Assembly (NCBI RefSeq): GCF_003711515.1
Contig: NW_021167079.1
Coordinates: 3,689,185 to 3,753,184 of the forward strand
DNA: 64,000 bases
DNA from: Sodiomyces alkalinus F11
Lineage: Eukaryota; Ascomycota; Sordariomycetes; Glomerellales; Plectosphaerellaceae
Direction: 5' to 3'
Shown: one piece after another, positions 1 through 11,099 of the stretch
Layout: every line of letters starts with the position of its first letter
Position numbering within the stretch: the stretch's first letter is position 1
Made by a program: the position numbers and the translations under genes
The notes under the pieces: generated by a model
Seen by the model: the letters and a program-made list of their open reading frames with translations, nothing else
Databases searched by the model: none
What the model was told of the DNA's origin: nothing

Positions 1-2211
1 TTATAAGGGTGCCTACAAATATACCGCTTTATATTTATAAGCTCGTAGGCCTCGTAGTCGATAGTTATTAGTCCCTTCATTTTAACCCCCTATATCTAGT
101 CTTCTAGGTGCCGAAGTAGTTTAGGGCTAGTATGCCTTAGTCGTAGATACTATAAGATACCCTCCGTAGTGCTTAGATACCGTATCGTCAATTTATAGAC
201 GGCTTTTCGGGTAGTAGAAGAAGAAGAAGAGCCTAGAAAAGCAGCGGTAGCTTAGTTAGAGGGCATGTATTTAATAACGGTTTAATCGAAGCGGTAACTT
301 AGCTAGCATAGTATAGATCTATTAGCACGTTAAAGACAGTTATTTTGTAGCTTCTAATCCTACTAGTATGCTCGAAGATATAGGCGTTAGTTAGAGATTA
401 AATTATAGGTAAAATCTTCGCAGTATATAATATTTAAAAGCCTAAAATCGAGGCTTCCTATTAGTCGGTTTAATTCCACGGTTATATTACCGTAACCTTT
501 AATAGGCAGGGACGAACTACCGGCTACTATATAATCCCCCTACGTAGCGGGTATAAAATTAGAAAAAACTGGAAAAATCATTAATTGTATAAATCGTGGC
601 ACCGGAATCGAGGGTAGTAGAGGCTCGAAAAGGGTAATTAGTAGTAGTATCCACCGTAAAGGTAGCGGCGTAGGAGACGCCGCTACGGACGCTACGGACG
701 CTGCTATAGTTAAGTTATGCCTCTTTAAGCTATACAGAGTCCCGGCTTATATCCTTCTTTACCTTTTTTATAGCGCGTAGTTCTTCTACCTCCGCGCGTA
801 TCGCGAGGTCGTATTTAAGGATCTATTAGACGGTCATTTTACTACTTTCGTACGCTACCTAACCTTCTGTTACTATTTCCGGGAATAGGTAGTAATAAGC
901 GTTAATATTTTAACTAGGGGTAGTATAAACACGACAGGGTCCCCCTTTTTATAGGGCAGATTAACGTCTTTTAGAAGAAGAGCGGTTAGTTAAAGTAATA
1001 GAAGGTATAGCTATAGATAGCGCGGTAATAGAATTCTTAGCTTTATTCTTCCTATAACCGCTTTTCCTTTTAGGCTTAGCCGTGGTCTTTAAGGTATCTT
1101 TACCCTTATCACTTCTTATTTATAACATAGGGAATACCGTAGCATAATAATTACCACGCTTTCCTTAGTCTTTAAGTTTAATCTCAATATATCGTTATCT
1201 AATAGTATAAAGATCTTCGGGTTAAACTACTTCTTTATCTATAAGGTATCCCTCGGCTTTAGTCTAATTATAGCTAGCGATACCACGGATACCTTTAAAG
1301 AAATCTACTACCTAAATATACGTTACGGGGGTTAATTTAACCTCCTTAAGGTTCTTTAATAGTTTCTGCTATTATACTAACCACTCCTATAGCTTCTTAA
1401 GGCTATTCGGAGCCGTGCGGATATATCCGTTATATTCTTCGTAGATATCCACGCGGCGCGTAGTTATATAGTAAGCGGTATCGCGTTAAACGGCGTTATA
1501 CACCCCTGAAGGGGTAGTGTTATATAGGAGTAGCTTACGGCTTTTATCGATTATCTTAGTCTACTATAATAGCACAGCGTTAATATCTTTAGCGTATTTA
1601 TAGTATTTATCCCTCTATATCTTCTAGCGCTATATTATAGAGTCGTAGGCGTGCTAGCCGCCGGCTATTAGATCTAATAGCTACGTAGGCGTAGCGCCTA
1701 TTTACGTGACTATGTTTAACGCTTAGAAATCGTTATAGGTAGGTAAAACAGGGCGTTAAGGAGGGGGAATAGGGTTATTAGGCCATAAATACTCCTACAC
1801 TTTATTATTAACGGCCATAGCTTCGTAATAGCTACGCTAAAGCTCCTAATCGCGATAGGTTTTATAGATAATAGGCTAGTATTCCGTTATCTTAATAGTT
1901 AATAAATACGCTATATTGGCGCGGCTAGATAGCTTCTTAATCGGTAGTAGCAAAGGTAATAGTAGGTTATTCACTTAGTAAGTAAGACTCTTAATTATCT
2001 GATAAAGCGTAGTCAAATCGTTATAAAAACGGTTAAATTAATTAAGGCGCTTATCTATATATTATCCCTGTATTAGACCGTCAGAGAATTCCTGCTACCG
2101 TAATATTAGTGGTGAAAATTCTGCAGGTATCTACCCGGATTATAATCTTAGCAATACGGCCCGTTATATAACCGAAAAGACTATAGTCTGTTCGACAGGT
2201 ACTCTACTTGT
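1..2211 (-). pseudogene. Copia-B: decayed Ty1/copia gag-pol fragment (5' half)
   Basis: Read on the minus strand, about 2150-1000 is a gag-like frame and about 640-480 is an aspartic protease with DSGAT followed by a conserved GDYI...GSS...GYGNITVE pattern. About 180-1 resembles the GAG-pre-integrase domain (LRLRHTSPKLLRHLED, then GVKMKGL). The frame is crossed by TAG/TAA stops of the kind RIP makes. Integrase, reverse transcriptase and the 3' end would lie left of the window. The protease differs from that of Copia-A, so this is a second Copia family. Confidence 0.75.
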
Positions 2212-2266
2212 CTGACATAATGTGGTTTGTCACACCTCGATAAGGTGGCTGTAGGCATCTGACAGG
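2212..2266 (-). repeat. Short repeat at the Copia-B/host boundary, LTR-end-like
   Basis: About 55 bp that starts TGTCTGACA and ends ATCTGACA on the plus strand. It matches 40705-40761 closely, and homology reaches left to AGGTACTC near 2190. Read on the minus strand it begins TGTCAGATGCC, like the Gypsy-1 LTR start TGTCAGATGTC. It is probably the outer end of an LTR, but no partner LTR was found, so family and extent are open. Confidence 0.5.
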
Positions 2267-2417
2267 TATTGTCGTTGGCCCCGCAAGTCCTCCTAGGCAA
2301 GCTGGTCTTCAAGGGAAGCATTCCTGAAGCTTGAGCTGCCAGGGACTAGGTAATACGGATACACGCAGGCCATTCCAGGAAGGCCCAGTACTGCGACAAA
2401 GAGTAGAAGCTGTTCTT
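2267..2417 (-). other. LRO1 3' flank (probable 3' UTR)
   Basis: About 150 bp of normal-composition sequence between the LRO1 stop and the repeat boundary at 2266. I see no canonical AATAAA signal on the minus strand. The transcript must end here or run into the repeat. Confidence 0.5.
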
Positions 2418-4383
2418 CTACGGATGCATGTTGCCCATACCCCCGGGGCTGTCTTCTTCCTCGTAAATCTTGACCTTCTCGGCATATTCTCGTATGTTGC
2501 TAACCACATGGTCAGAGATAGTGTCTCCCTTGCCTGCCGCCACCCGCAAAATGAGCTCGTTCAGATTCTGGCGGCCCAGGATGTCTACGTGGTCGGCTGT
2601 TTTGGGCCCGCCTCGCGGGTTGAACCTGTCGGGCTCGTGAGGCATTTCGACGACGGTAATCTTGCTACCCGCCGGGTTATAACGCTTGACATGCCAGCCG
2701 TAGTTACACATGTAACCCGTACTAAGCAAATTAACCGTCCCGTCGCCTTCTCCCATGACGACGCCGTGGTCAACGTCGCCTTCTGTGAGGGCAGTGTCTA
2801 TAGTGATGTTCAGGTTCGTGAACGGTTGGAATTCTGGTTGCCGGTAGAAGTAGCTCCGCTCGGTGGGCTTTCCGACTCCGTAAAAGCAGTAGATTTTGAG
2901 ATTGGGTGCCAAGGGTAGCCTAGTCTCGAGGGGATTCATCCACTTACGAGCATCTTGCTCGTTTGCGTCAACCTCGGCTTGCGTATGTGCGACACCTTGA
3001 GAATAGCTCCTCTTGACTTGATCCTGATACCAGGGCTCCGTTGTGTTGAAGAGATACTCGATCGCATCTTCGGCCGTCAAGTTCCTCTCTGGCAAGGTCC
3101 AGTTCATACCCTGCCTGAAGTTAAGCAGATTCCCGTACGTAAAATTCTGACCAGGCCGATCATCCGGCGCCCAGGTTCCGTTGCCCCAGACGGCGTTCCC
3201 ACCGAGCGGAAGCATGGACGAAATTCCGGGCATGGCTCGGAAGAGCTCCGCCCTCTCCTCCTTGCTCAAGAACTTCTCCAGGCCGTACACGGCGAAAGTG
3301 TTGAGCTGGGCCGTGTCCCGCATTTCGCCAGAGAGAACTGCGGTCAAGTCCTTCACAGCCCCGAGCATACAGCCACTAACATTGATCCATGCCTCAACGT
3401 GGCGCTCAACCCAGTCGTTGCCTCCACGGCCACCCATGGCCGATGCGACCCAGTGGAAGAAATAAAAGACAACCTGTCCACCCATGCTGTGGGATACTAG
3501 CACGACTTTCTTGCCGGAGAGCTCGTGCGCGGTCTCGACATATGACTTGAGACGAGTGAAATATTGATCTCGGACTTCGAGATTCGGATATGACAATCTC
3601 CAATCGTATGCTGCGGTGAAGGAGTTGGTCGGGTCGTAGCCTATGGAGGCCAGGTTCTCGAAAATCTTGTTCCATATCCAGTAGCCGGTAATAAAGAAGT
3701 CGGTGGCATCAAACCCTTGTGCGGCTCGCAGCTTTATATCCGGAGGATCCAGACCGGTTTGCTTGTCCAGCATGATGTGCCTCTTCCAGTTGTCCTTGTC
3801 AAGCACCAACGCCTGCATCATGCTCCAACTGCCCCAAAGACGCTTTCTGAAGTAGGGACGCGAAATATTGGTCGTGCCCCACGACTCGAGGCCGGTGGAT
3901 ATGACGCCGGGGACCATGATCATTGGGTGATGGGCCTCGAGGCCCTCGGCGCGTGCTTGTAGACCGACGGCAAAGGCCTCATAACTGTCGACAAAGTCAC
4001 GTTCTCCTTTCTGTAAACGATTTATTCAGAATTAGGAAAACCGAGAGGAATCGTGCAGTTGCACTCACCACGAAATCGCGCATATCGGCAATCAAACCGG
4101 CAGGGAGGGCATCGAGCAGGCTGTTCACGCTGAACTCGCCTAGTTCAGGAAGGTCGATCAAATCACTGCTTTTTGCAAAGAAGCCTGCAGCAATGATGCC
4201 AAACAGACTCCCTAGCAGAAAGATGGCAGTGGTGCGACGCTTGCGCGTCTTAGGCTTCTCTGGTATTTCGGTAACCCGAACATCTTTGACTACCTTTGCT
4301 GTGTGGTCGTCTTGCACCGGTGGGAGTGCCTTCTCTTCAGATGAAGTTTTTGTCGGTGGCAAACGGCGTCTTATATCAGACAT
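2418..4383 (-). CDS. LRO1: Phospholipid:diacylglycerol acyltransferase (PDAT), two exons
   Basis: Moves an acyl chain from phospholipid to diacylglycerol, giving triacylglycerol and lysophospholipid, at the ER (known of the family). Exon 1 is 4383-4069, the intron 4068-4011 and exon 2 4010-2418 (stop TAG). The product is 635 residues, near yeast Lro1 at about 660. Seen: a basic N-terminus ending KTRKRR (residues 45-50), one membrane segment at about 51-70, then a lumenal LCAT-like domain. This has PGVISTGLESW (139-149), YDWRLS (240-245), and the triad as SHSMGG with Ser280, GDGTVN with Asp528 and HVDILG with His579. Several N-X-T sequons fit a lumenal domain. The start is the first ATG, with G at -3. 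Unlike all its neighbours the gene has normal CA/TG content and no premature stop, so it looks functional although repeats flank both sides. Function is certain at family level; gene symbol is by homology to yeast. Confidence 0.97.
4011..4068 (-). other. LRO1: Spliceosomal intron of LRO1 (58 bp, phase 0)
   Basis: Read on the minus strand it starts GTGAGT and ends TTTACAG, with branch-like CTAAT and CTGAA sequences in its second half. Removing it joins ...MRDFV directly to KGERDFVDSY in frame. That links the membrane-anchor exon to the frame containing the catalytic domain. Length and sites are typical of filamentous fungi. Confidence 0.95.
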
Positions 4384-4765
4384 GGCGCAGTTGGTGAGGA
4401 AGAAATAGCATGACCTTTGGCTCTCGTGTACGGTGTAGTCAGCGAATATTTACAGTTTGCTTCGCCGGTGTCCGACCTCGCCGTTCATGAGCGTTGGAGG
4501 GCCTTTGCAGTAGGTGATAAGCGGCTGGTGTGTGGAGAATCAAGGTCGCGGCGTCGAGAGGCCGCCAGCTGAATTTGACGTGGACGAACGTCAGAATCTA
4601 GGAGAGCAGAGTGAAGTTTTGATCGCAGGTCGATAGTAGGTATCCCATTTTCTGTTCGAGAAGCCATTTCCGTCCCGAAACCGTAACCGTCGAGTTTATC
4701 TGTAGGGAAAAAAGTCAAATATTGAAGGTAAGGATTATACCTACGCATATCTTGGATTACCAACC
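4384..4765 (-). promoter_or_regulatory. LRO1 upstream region (5' UTR and promoter)
   Basis: About 380 bp of normal-composition DNA upstream of the LRO1 ATG. A pyrimidine-rich stretch (TTTCTTCC) lies within about 30 bases of the start. I see no clear TATA box or named operator. Composition changes to the TpA-rich repeat type near 4765, so the promoter must be compact, or lie partly in decayed repeat sequence. A 92-codon open frame on the minus strand here (4763-4485) has no recognisable features and is probably chance. Confidence 0.55.
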
Positions 4766-5000
4766 TAGAAGGTAGTTACCACGTACTTTGTACTACCTTA
4801 TTAGCTTAAGAAGGTACGCTAGGCAGGGACAGAACGCGGTACTCCCTTATCTCAGCAAGCTCAGACTATCCTTATGGCTATAGGGCTTATGAATTTGACT
4901 GAATTTGAATATAACTAAAAGATAAAGGTATAATTACTATATGAATATACGTACCTAAACACACTTAAAGTAGTTTTAACTAATAAGCTTAGGAGGTTGC
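4766..5000. other. TpA-rich spacer between LRO1 island and Copia-A1
   Basis: Composition shifts to the decayed type, with no recognisable gene. The last five bases (4996-5000, GTTGC) are the left target-site duplication of Copia-A1. Confidence 0.6.
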
Positions 5001-5274
5001 TGTTGTACAGGCAGGACCACGACGTGGTCTATAGGGGATCCAGGGGGGATCCACTCCCTAACTAAGGGCTTCGGACCTCGGGCATCAGGATATAATAGGG
5101 GCGGATACCGGAAAAGACCGGATGGGATCTAAAGGATATAGTACCTATAATAGAGTCTTTACTACCTAAATTAAGGGTATAAGAGACTTATATAGATATA
5201 ACTTTATATAATACACACACACGAGATTTCTGCTCTACTAAGTTAATTATCTAAGTGCTATTTGGCGTGCGATA
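5001..5274 (+). repeat. Copia-A1 5' LTR
   Basis: 274 bp starting TGTTGTACAGG and ending GTGCGATA; pairs base for base in length with 19798-20071. It is followed at once by GTTATAAGCC, the presumed primer-binding region, which is also found after the LTRs at 20306 and (inverted) 63013. Confidence 0.95.
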
Positions 5275-5459
5275 GTTATAAGCCTAGTTTATAACGCCTA
5301 AACGATAGATATTAATAAGGCTACCCCTATTCTACTATGAAAGTAATCACGTTTATATAAGCACTCTTAAATAACTATTATCGACCTAATTAGAGTAATT
5401 AAGCGATTAATTAACCTATCGACCTACCTATTAATTAATATATTAACCGATAAGTAAGC

Positions 5460-6900
5460 AAAGATATCTTCTAATATATCTAACGCCGAATAGAAGGCGG
5501 CCGCTACTACCCTTATTAACTAGAGGGATTAGGTAACGTGGGAGCGCGCCGTGCGCGGTAAATCTGCCTCCTATTAGGAAAACTATCTTAATCTAAAGCT
5601 AAGCGATAAGGAGGCTAATACCTACCTGCTTCTTAAGCCTACGCCACCTAATATCCGTAAATACGAAGCCCTTAACGTGGACCCTAATACGGAGGAAAGT
5701 ATAGCTACCACCGTTACGGCTACTCTATCTTCTACTATTATTTTAGAGGGCGACGAGGACGCTACGGACGCCGCCGTTACCACGGCTACCACGGCCGTTA
5801 TCACGGCGGCTATAGCCGTAGGTAAGAAGAAGACGACTGCCTATAGGAAGGTTACGGCTATAATAAAAGAACCACCGATAAGGACGCCTATATCTATTAA
5901 CGACCTCTCTAAAAAAGGGCGTACGCGCTACCTATAAGATCGCCGCGTATACCGCGAAGACAAGGCAGACTACAACCCGTAGTAGAAGGAGTTTAATAAG
6001 GTATACTCCTATATTAAAGGAACCGTCTATACTACGCTATATAGCCTCCTAGCTTAGCTATAAGACGATACCGTAAATAACCCATGGGCCTAGATTACTC
6101 CCCTACACGCGTATATAGAACCGATACCTATAGACCTCTATAAGGAAGCCTTAGTCCTATACCGATAATACACCACGCCTATAAAGGCTATACCTAAGGA
6201 TATAAACGCCTAGGTAGTAAGCTAGAAAATAGTAATAATACACTATAAATATATAGGCGTTTTAGAGCTATTAAGCGCGGACCGTTAGGTAGAAAACGCG
6301 TGAAAAGCTATTAGACCTATTACCTAGGAATAGAGTAATAACTACCTAGTTAATAACTACGATAAGATTACGGAAAACGAGCTAACGATTAACGACTTCG
6401 TAAAGGCTCTAAGGGCGGTTCTTAGTAATATAAAAAGCCTATAATCCTCTACTATAAAGTCTAGAGTCAGGAGAGGCACCTTTAATACCCTCGGGAACCT
6501 CCCTGATACTAAGGATACTACTAATAATAAAGATAATAAGAAGCGTCCTCGTAGCGATACGTCCGTAAAGGCTATCCCTCCCGTAATAAAGAGGCCTTAT
6601 AAGATATAGAAGAACCCCTATACTACCGCCGCCTATTAGTATATAAGGCCGGATATACGCCCTTATACCTAGCGCGGCCGCGAAGATATTATAAAGGTTA
6701 TATATAAGAAGATATATAACTATAGTTTTAAAAGCCGCGTGGATACCGCGATACAAAAAAGGCGGGAAGTAATAACTACTACCGCTAATAAGATAGAGGA
6801 AGTCTAGGAAGATTAAGTCTATAATACTACGCCTACTACGAAAATAATTTATAAAGATCTGTCCGGTACCGCGATAGAACTAGGAGCCTACCTAACCTAA
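5460..6900 (+). pseudogene. Copia-A1 gag fossil
   Basis: A gag-type frame interrupted by TAG/TAA. It includes an open stretch at 5677-5937 rich in Thr/Ala, ending in ISINDLSKKGRTRYL. Homologous segments are at 20450-21240 (short relative) and, reversed, at 62040-62830 and 55005-55480. No zinc knuckle could be placed with confidence. Confidence 0.7.
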
Positions 6901-6949
6901 GGGGTAGCGCGTTATCGTATAATGATACTATTAAGATTATAATAAGAAT

Positions 6950-8110
6950 AAAGGGTAGCCCTTTCTATTAACTAAGCCAGAGCGCTATTATACTACACGA
7001 TCCTAGATTTAGGATCGTTAATCTATATCTTTAATAATTAAGGCTGGTTTACAGCTATTAGACTACCCACTAATACTTTATCTTTATCCTTTTAGGTGCG
7101 TACTTATAAAGCTTCTATCCTCGAATACGGAGACGTTAAGCTACGTATATAATCCCTATCGGGCATAAAAAGGCTATTACGCCTTCCGTGACGTTATATA
7201 CTATAAGGAATTCGTTACTAATATCGTCTTGGAATACTAGCTATACCTATAAGGTTACCGCTAGGATATCGTAAACGATACTATTATTAGCTCCGCTAAT
7301 AACCGGCCTATCTATAAGCTGCTAGATATCTATAGCTAGCAAATAATCGAGCGCGCCGAAGCCACGGCCGCTACTGTATTCGCGGTCTTAGTAAGGCACC
7401 TGCGCGATAACCCGTATAGAATATCACGATAACCGCGGTAACCGTAGAAGACCACGGTATAATAGTGGTATAAACGCCTTAGCCACTACGGTACCGATAC
7501 TCTTATAAAGATCGTCGACGCCACTTAGGGGGTAAAGATAAAGGGACCTCGTATAACGGACTATAACGCGTATAGGTAATCGTAAGTACCTATATAGATC
7601 CGGCGGATACTATCTTTTCACCCGTTAAAGCCCGGAAAGGCCCTAGCTATTAATTTTCACGATCTACAAAAGGCAGAGTTATTAGCGGGCGGCCTATATA
7701 AGTCTATTATATTCGTTATAGACGTGTATATAAGTTATACGTAGGATTACTACCTATAGAAGAGAGACTAAGGCTCTATCCTATACGCGTTAAAAGACGT
7801 TTTTACCCTGCTTAAGACCTAATTTAATATAAGGCTATATATCCTATAAGCCGATTCCGAGATATTTTAGCACCTAGAAGTTATTACTTTCCTCGCTACT
7901 AAGGGGGTAAAAGGCTAGCCGTCGGCACTATATTTATAGGATTAAAACGGCGTTATAGAACGGATTAAAGGTATCGTTAAGGGAAGGGCGAGGGCTATAA
8001 GGATTAGAGCTAATCTGCCTATATCTATCTAGCCTAAGATCTTTAACACTATTATATATCTATATAATAGGACGCCACGATATATTAACGACTAACGAAC
8101 GCTATACGAA
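6950..8110 (+). pseudogene. Copia-A1 protease, GAG-pre-integrase and integrase fossil
   Basis: About 7000-7160 reads as a copia protease: DLGSLIYI, where D-S-G is expected, then KASILEYGDVKL. About 7460-7580 is the pre-integrase domain (GVKIKGPRITDYNA). About 7640-8100 is the integrase core, with IIFVIDVY, an IERIKGIVKGRARA segment and LYNRTPRY. In-frame stops lie where Gln and Trp are expected. No catalytic activity can remain. Confidence 0.8.
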
Positions 8111-9039
8111 GGCCTACGCGGCCGTTAACCTAACCTTACGCACCTATAAGCTTACAGCTATAAAGCCTTTATAAAAACGCGCGATGCCTAAGCTAAAAGA
8201 AACCGTCTATAAAGGCTAGAACCGAAGGTATCGATCGGTTATTATATCGGATACTAATCCTCGAATAGCTTCCGTATTCAGCTACTATACCTAATATATA
8301 TTATTACTATAAGAGATGTAGTCTTTAACGAAGACGAGATATTTAATAGCATGATTAAAAGACTATAAGCTATAGCTTCCGCTAAGGAAATCGGGGAACA
8401 CCTATAATCAATCCGTATCACCAAATCTAATAAGACCGCGAATAGGCTACTATTAAGGGGCATAGCCGTAGACGTATTAGATCTTAAGTCGGAAGACTCT
8501 GACGCTACCGCTATTACTACGGGCACCGTTATTACTATAGACACTACTATTACTATAGGAGAAGACTATACCACCGCTATTACTACGGGAGAGGCTACCG
8601 CTATTAATACTGATACTTCACGGTTCACCCCTACGAGGTTTAAACCGTTTCCCACGCCTTTAATATCCCCGGAAGATCCCGCGCGCGCGTTTCTTATAGC
8701 GTTAGCGGTGGTTAGGGGTGCTAAGGTAGAAGAACACGATAACCACTAACGGATAGCTATAAATACCCCTAAGGGGTACCTATCGGCCGTACGCTTATCG
8801 GCCGCACGCCTATCAGCCGCGCGCCTATCTATTATAAGAATTATTATAAGCTTATACACAACTATGAAGGTGTAGAATAATAATACCTAGAAGGCGTTCT
8901 TTAACGCTAAAAGGACTTATAACCCTATACGCGGGAGGAAGTAAGCTATTAATAACGGTAATGTCGTCGGCGCTAGTACTATAGATCCCTCTCCCTTTAA
9001 CGCCTCCCTATTACGTTTAACCCGCGAGGATCTCCCGCT

Positions 9040-10026
9040 ACCGCTAAACTACTACCGCGATATACGTTTATACCCGTTACGGGAGCGGTAGTTATAGGCC
9101 GAGGGGAAATACCTTAAGGGCTAATAATAGATAGGCTGCTAGTTGGAGGTAAGCGGTGATTAGGCTAATAAGTAATAAGTCCTTACCTATAGATAGGTAT
9201 ATATATATAAATTTAATAAGGAGGGCACCCTCCTTAAGTATAAGGCACGCCTTATAGTGCGAGAGGATTAATAAAAACGGTTAAAGACTAAAGATAACTA
9301 CGCCGTTACGCTAGTATCGCGGTTATTCTATATACTAATAGCGATCGCCGCCCGCTTTAATCTAGAGATAAGGTAGCTTGATACTATTAACGCGTTTATT
9401 AACGCTAGCCTTAAAGAAGAGGTGTTTATAAAGATACCGTAAGGCTATAAGGTACTAGGTAAGGTCCTATTACTGCGGAAAGCCCTCTTCAGTCTAAGGG
9501 TATCGCTACTATTATAGTAAGAGGAATTTAGCGGTATGCTATAGAAGATAGGATTCACGGCCGTGCCTAATAACCCCTATATTATAATCCGCGATAGTTT
9601 AATCCTATTCTTCTACGCCGATAATATCGGACTTATATATTATAAAGACCGTAAGACTAACGCCGACGACCCCGAGGCCGCCCTTAAGCGGAGCTATAGG
9701 CTATTAAGAGGCGAAGAAATCCGTTAGTTCCTAGGAATTAAGGTCCTAAGGGATAGAGCCACCCGTAGGTTATAGCTATTATAATCCTTTTACGTGGAGA
9801 ATATCGTGGTTAAATACTACGTAGATATACTCTGCCGAAAACCACTAAGGGTCCTATTATCTATAAAGCCATTAATACCACGCGACGGTATACACGCGTT
9901 AATTCCCGAGGTCTATTAGTATTAGGGTATAATCGGTTCTATCCTGTATACCGCTATCGTGATATGACCCGATATCGCGTTCGCCTATTCGAAACTTTCC
10001 TAATATAACATTAACCCTTCCTCTAA
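9040..10026 (+). pseudogene. Copia-A1 reverse transcriptase fossil, interrupted by Gypsy-1
   Basis: Reads TINAFINASLKEEVFIKIP, then a broken P-Q-G-Y region, and FFYADNIGL at about 9610-9640 where copia enzymes have YVDD. The second catalytic Asp is now Asn, the G-to-A change expected of RIP. The frame continues to a SSNHLS-like segment and stops at the Gypsy-1 insertion; RNase H resumes at 18932. Confidence 0.85.
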
Positions 10027-10031
10027 TCACC

Positions 10032-10379
10032 TATCAAATAGGTAGTGGCACAGAGTGAAAAGGTAGGGTCAAGTAAGGAACCAGATAGGATCACGATAGG
10101 ATCACGATAGGAAAGTATAGGGGTGGCTAAAGAGTTAGATTAATCGCTAGCCTCCCTTTTCGAAGGGGAGGCTCCCTCGCTCCTTAAGGCTACGCTCTAC
10201 TCCTCGAGGACTACTTATTTACTTCCTCGAGGCTACCTTATTTACTTTAAGGGACTATTCTATTTGCTATATAATAACTTACTTTATTTATGCCTCGAGG
10301 GGTCTTAGACTAGGTATACCTGGATCCTTATAGGTTTATACTAGGGACCTTTTATAACCACTACTATAGGCACCTAATA
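10032..10379 (-). repeat. Gypsy-1 3' LTR
   Basis: 348 bp. On the minus strand the start TGTCAGATG has become TATTAGGTG, mostly by RIP-type changes, while the body still matches 18579-18926 closely. Confidence 0.93.
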
Positions 10380-11099
10380 TAGCGACCTCCCCGGGATACT
10401 CCTGTTCTTAGGAGCGCCTGATCCGTGCCGGCCTTTTAGCTCCTCTGAACACCTAGTCTCCGAGTCTATCCCTAAATTCCCTGATACCCCGAACCAGAGC
10501 CTTCTATAACAGAACCCCGATAGGTCCCCGCCTAGTTCCTACACGGAGCCTTCCTCGGCCGTAGCCCTAACCCGGGTGTATTTCGTCGACTAAACTACTA
10601 AAACTAATATCCTAGCCTAAACCCTAGTAGTTTCTAGGGTAATTCCCTCCTAAAGAGCCTTTTAGACCTATCCCTTTATCCTCCTAGGTTATCCCTTTAC
10701 TCTATCCATAAAGGCTCCTAAGTTAATATTATGTAGGGTCTAACATTAGTCCTTCCATGAACTCGTAGCTTCCTTCTTTATACCGAAAATAGGTGCTATA
10801 TAACCGCTATAGGGGATATCTCGTAACCTACCGTTACTTCCTCTTCCTATTCCTTTTCTTCCTCTTCTATATATAATTTTTCGATTATACTATTCTTTAT
10901 AAGTTTTCCCCTAATCTAAGATACCGCGTATTAACGTCTTATAGTCTTTTATTAATCAACTACTATCTTATAAGTATTCCCGCATATCTCTTAGTCCCTA
11001 ATACTAACTAACTACGCGTAGTTACTATACCTTCCTAGGAAGATAATAATAATAAACACGCTACTACTCCCGCGAGTATAATACGATCCTCTAAAAGCA

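Noticed and set aside
2309..2773. Minus-strand short frames at 2309-2509 and 2585-2773, and 3406-3675
   Set aside because: Other-frame readings inside or just past LRO1 exon 2, explained by the real gene.
2331..3500. Plus-strand open frames over LRO1 (2331-2918, 2955-3500, 3181-3465, 3717-3962, 3923-4408)
   Set aside because: They are antisense shadows of the conserved LRO1 coding sequence and have no recognisable features of their own.
6439..8544. Minus-strand open frames at 6439-6756 and 8278-8544
   Set aside because: Opposite to the Copia-A1 gag-pol fossil; low-complexity Ile/Leu/Tyr-rich readings typical of TpA-rich DNA.
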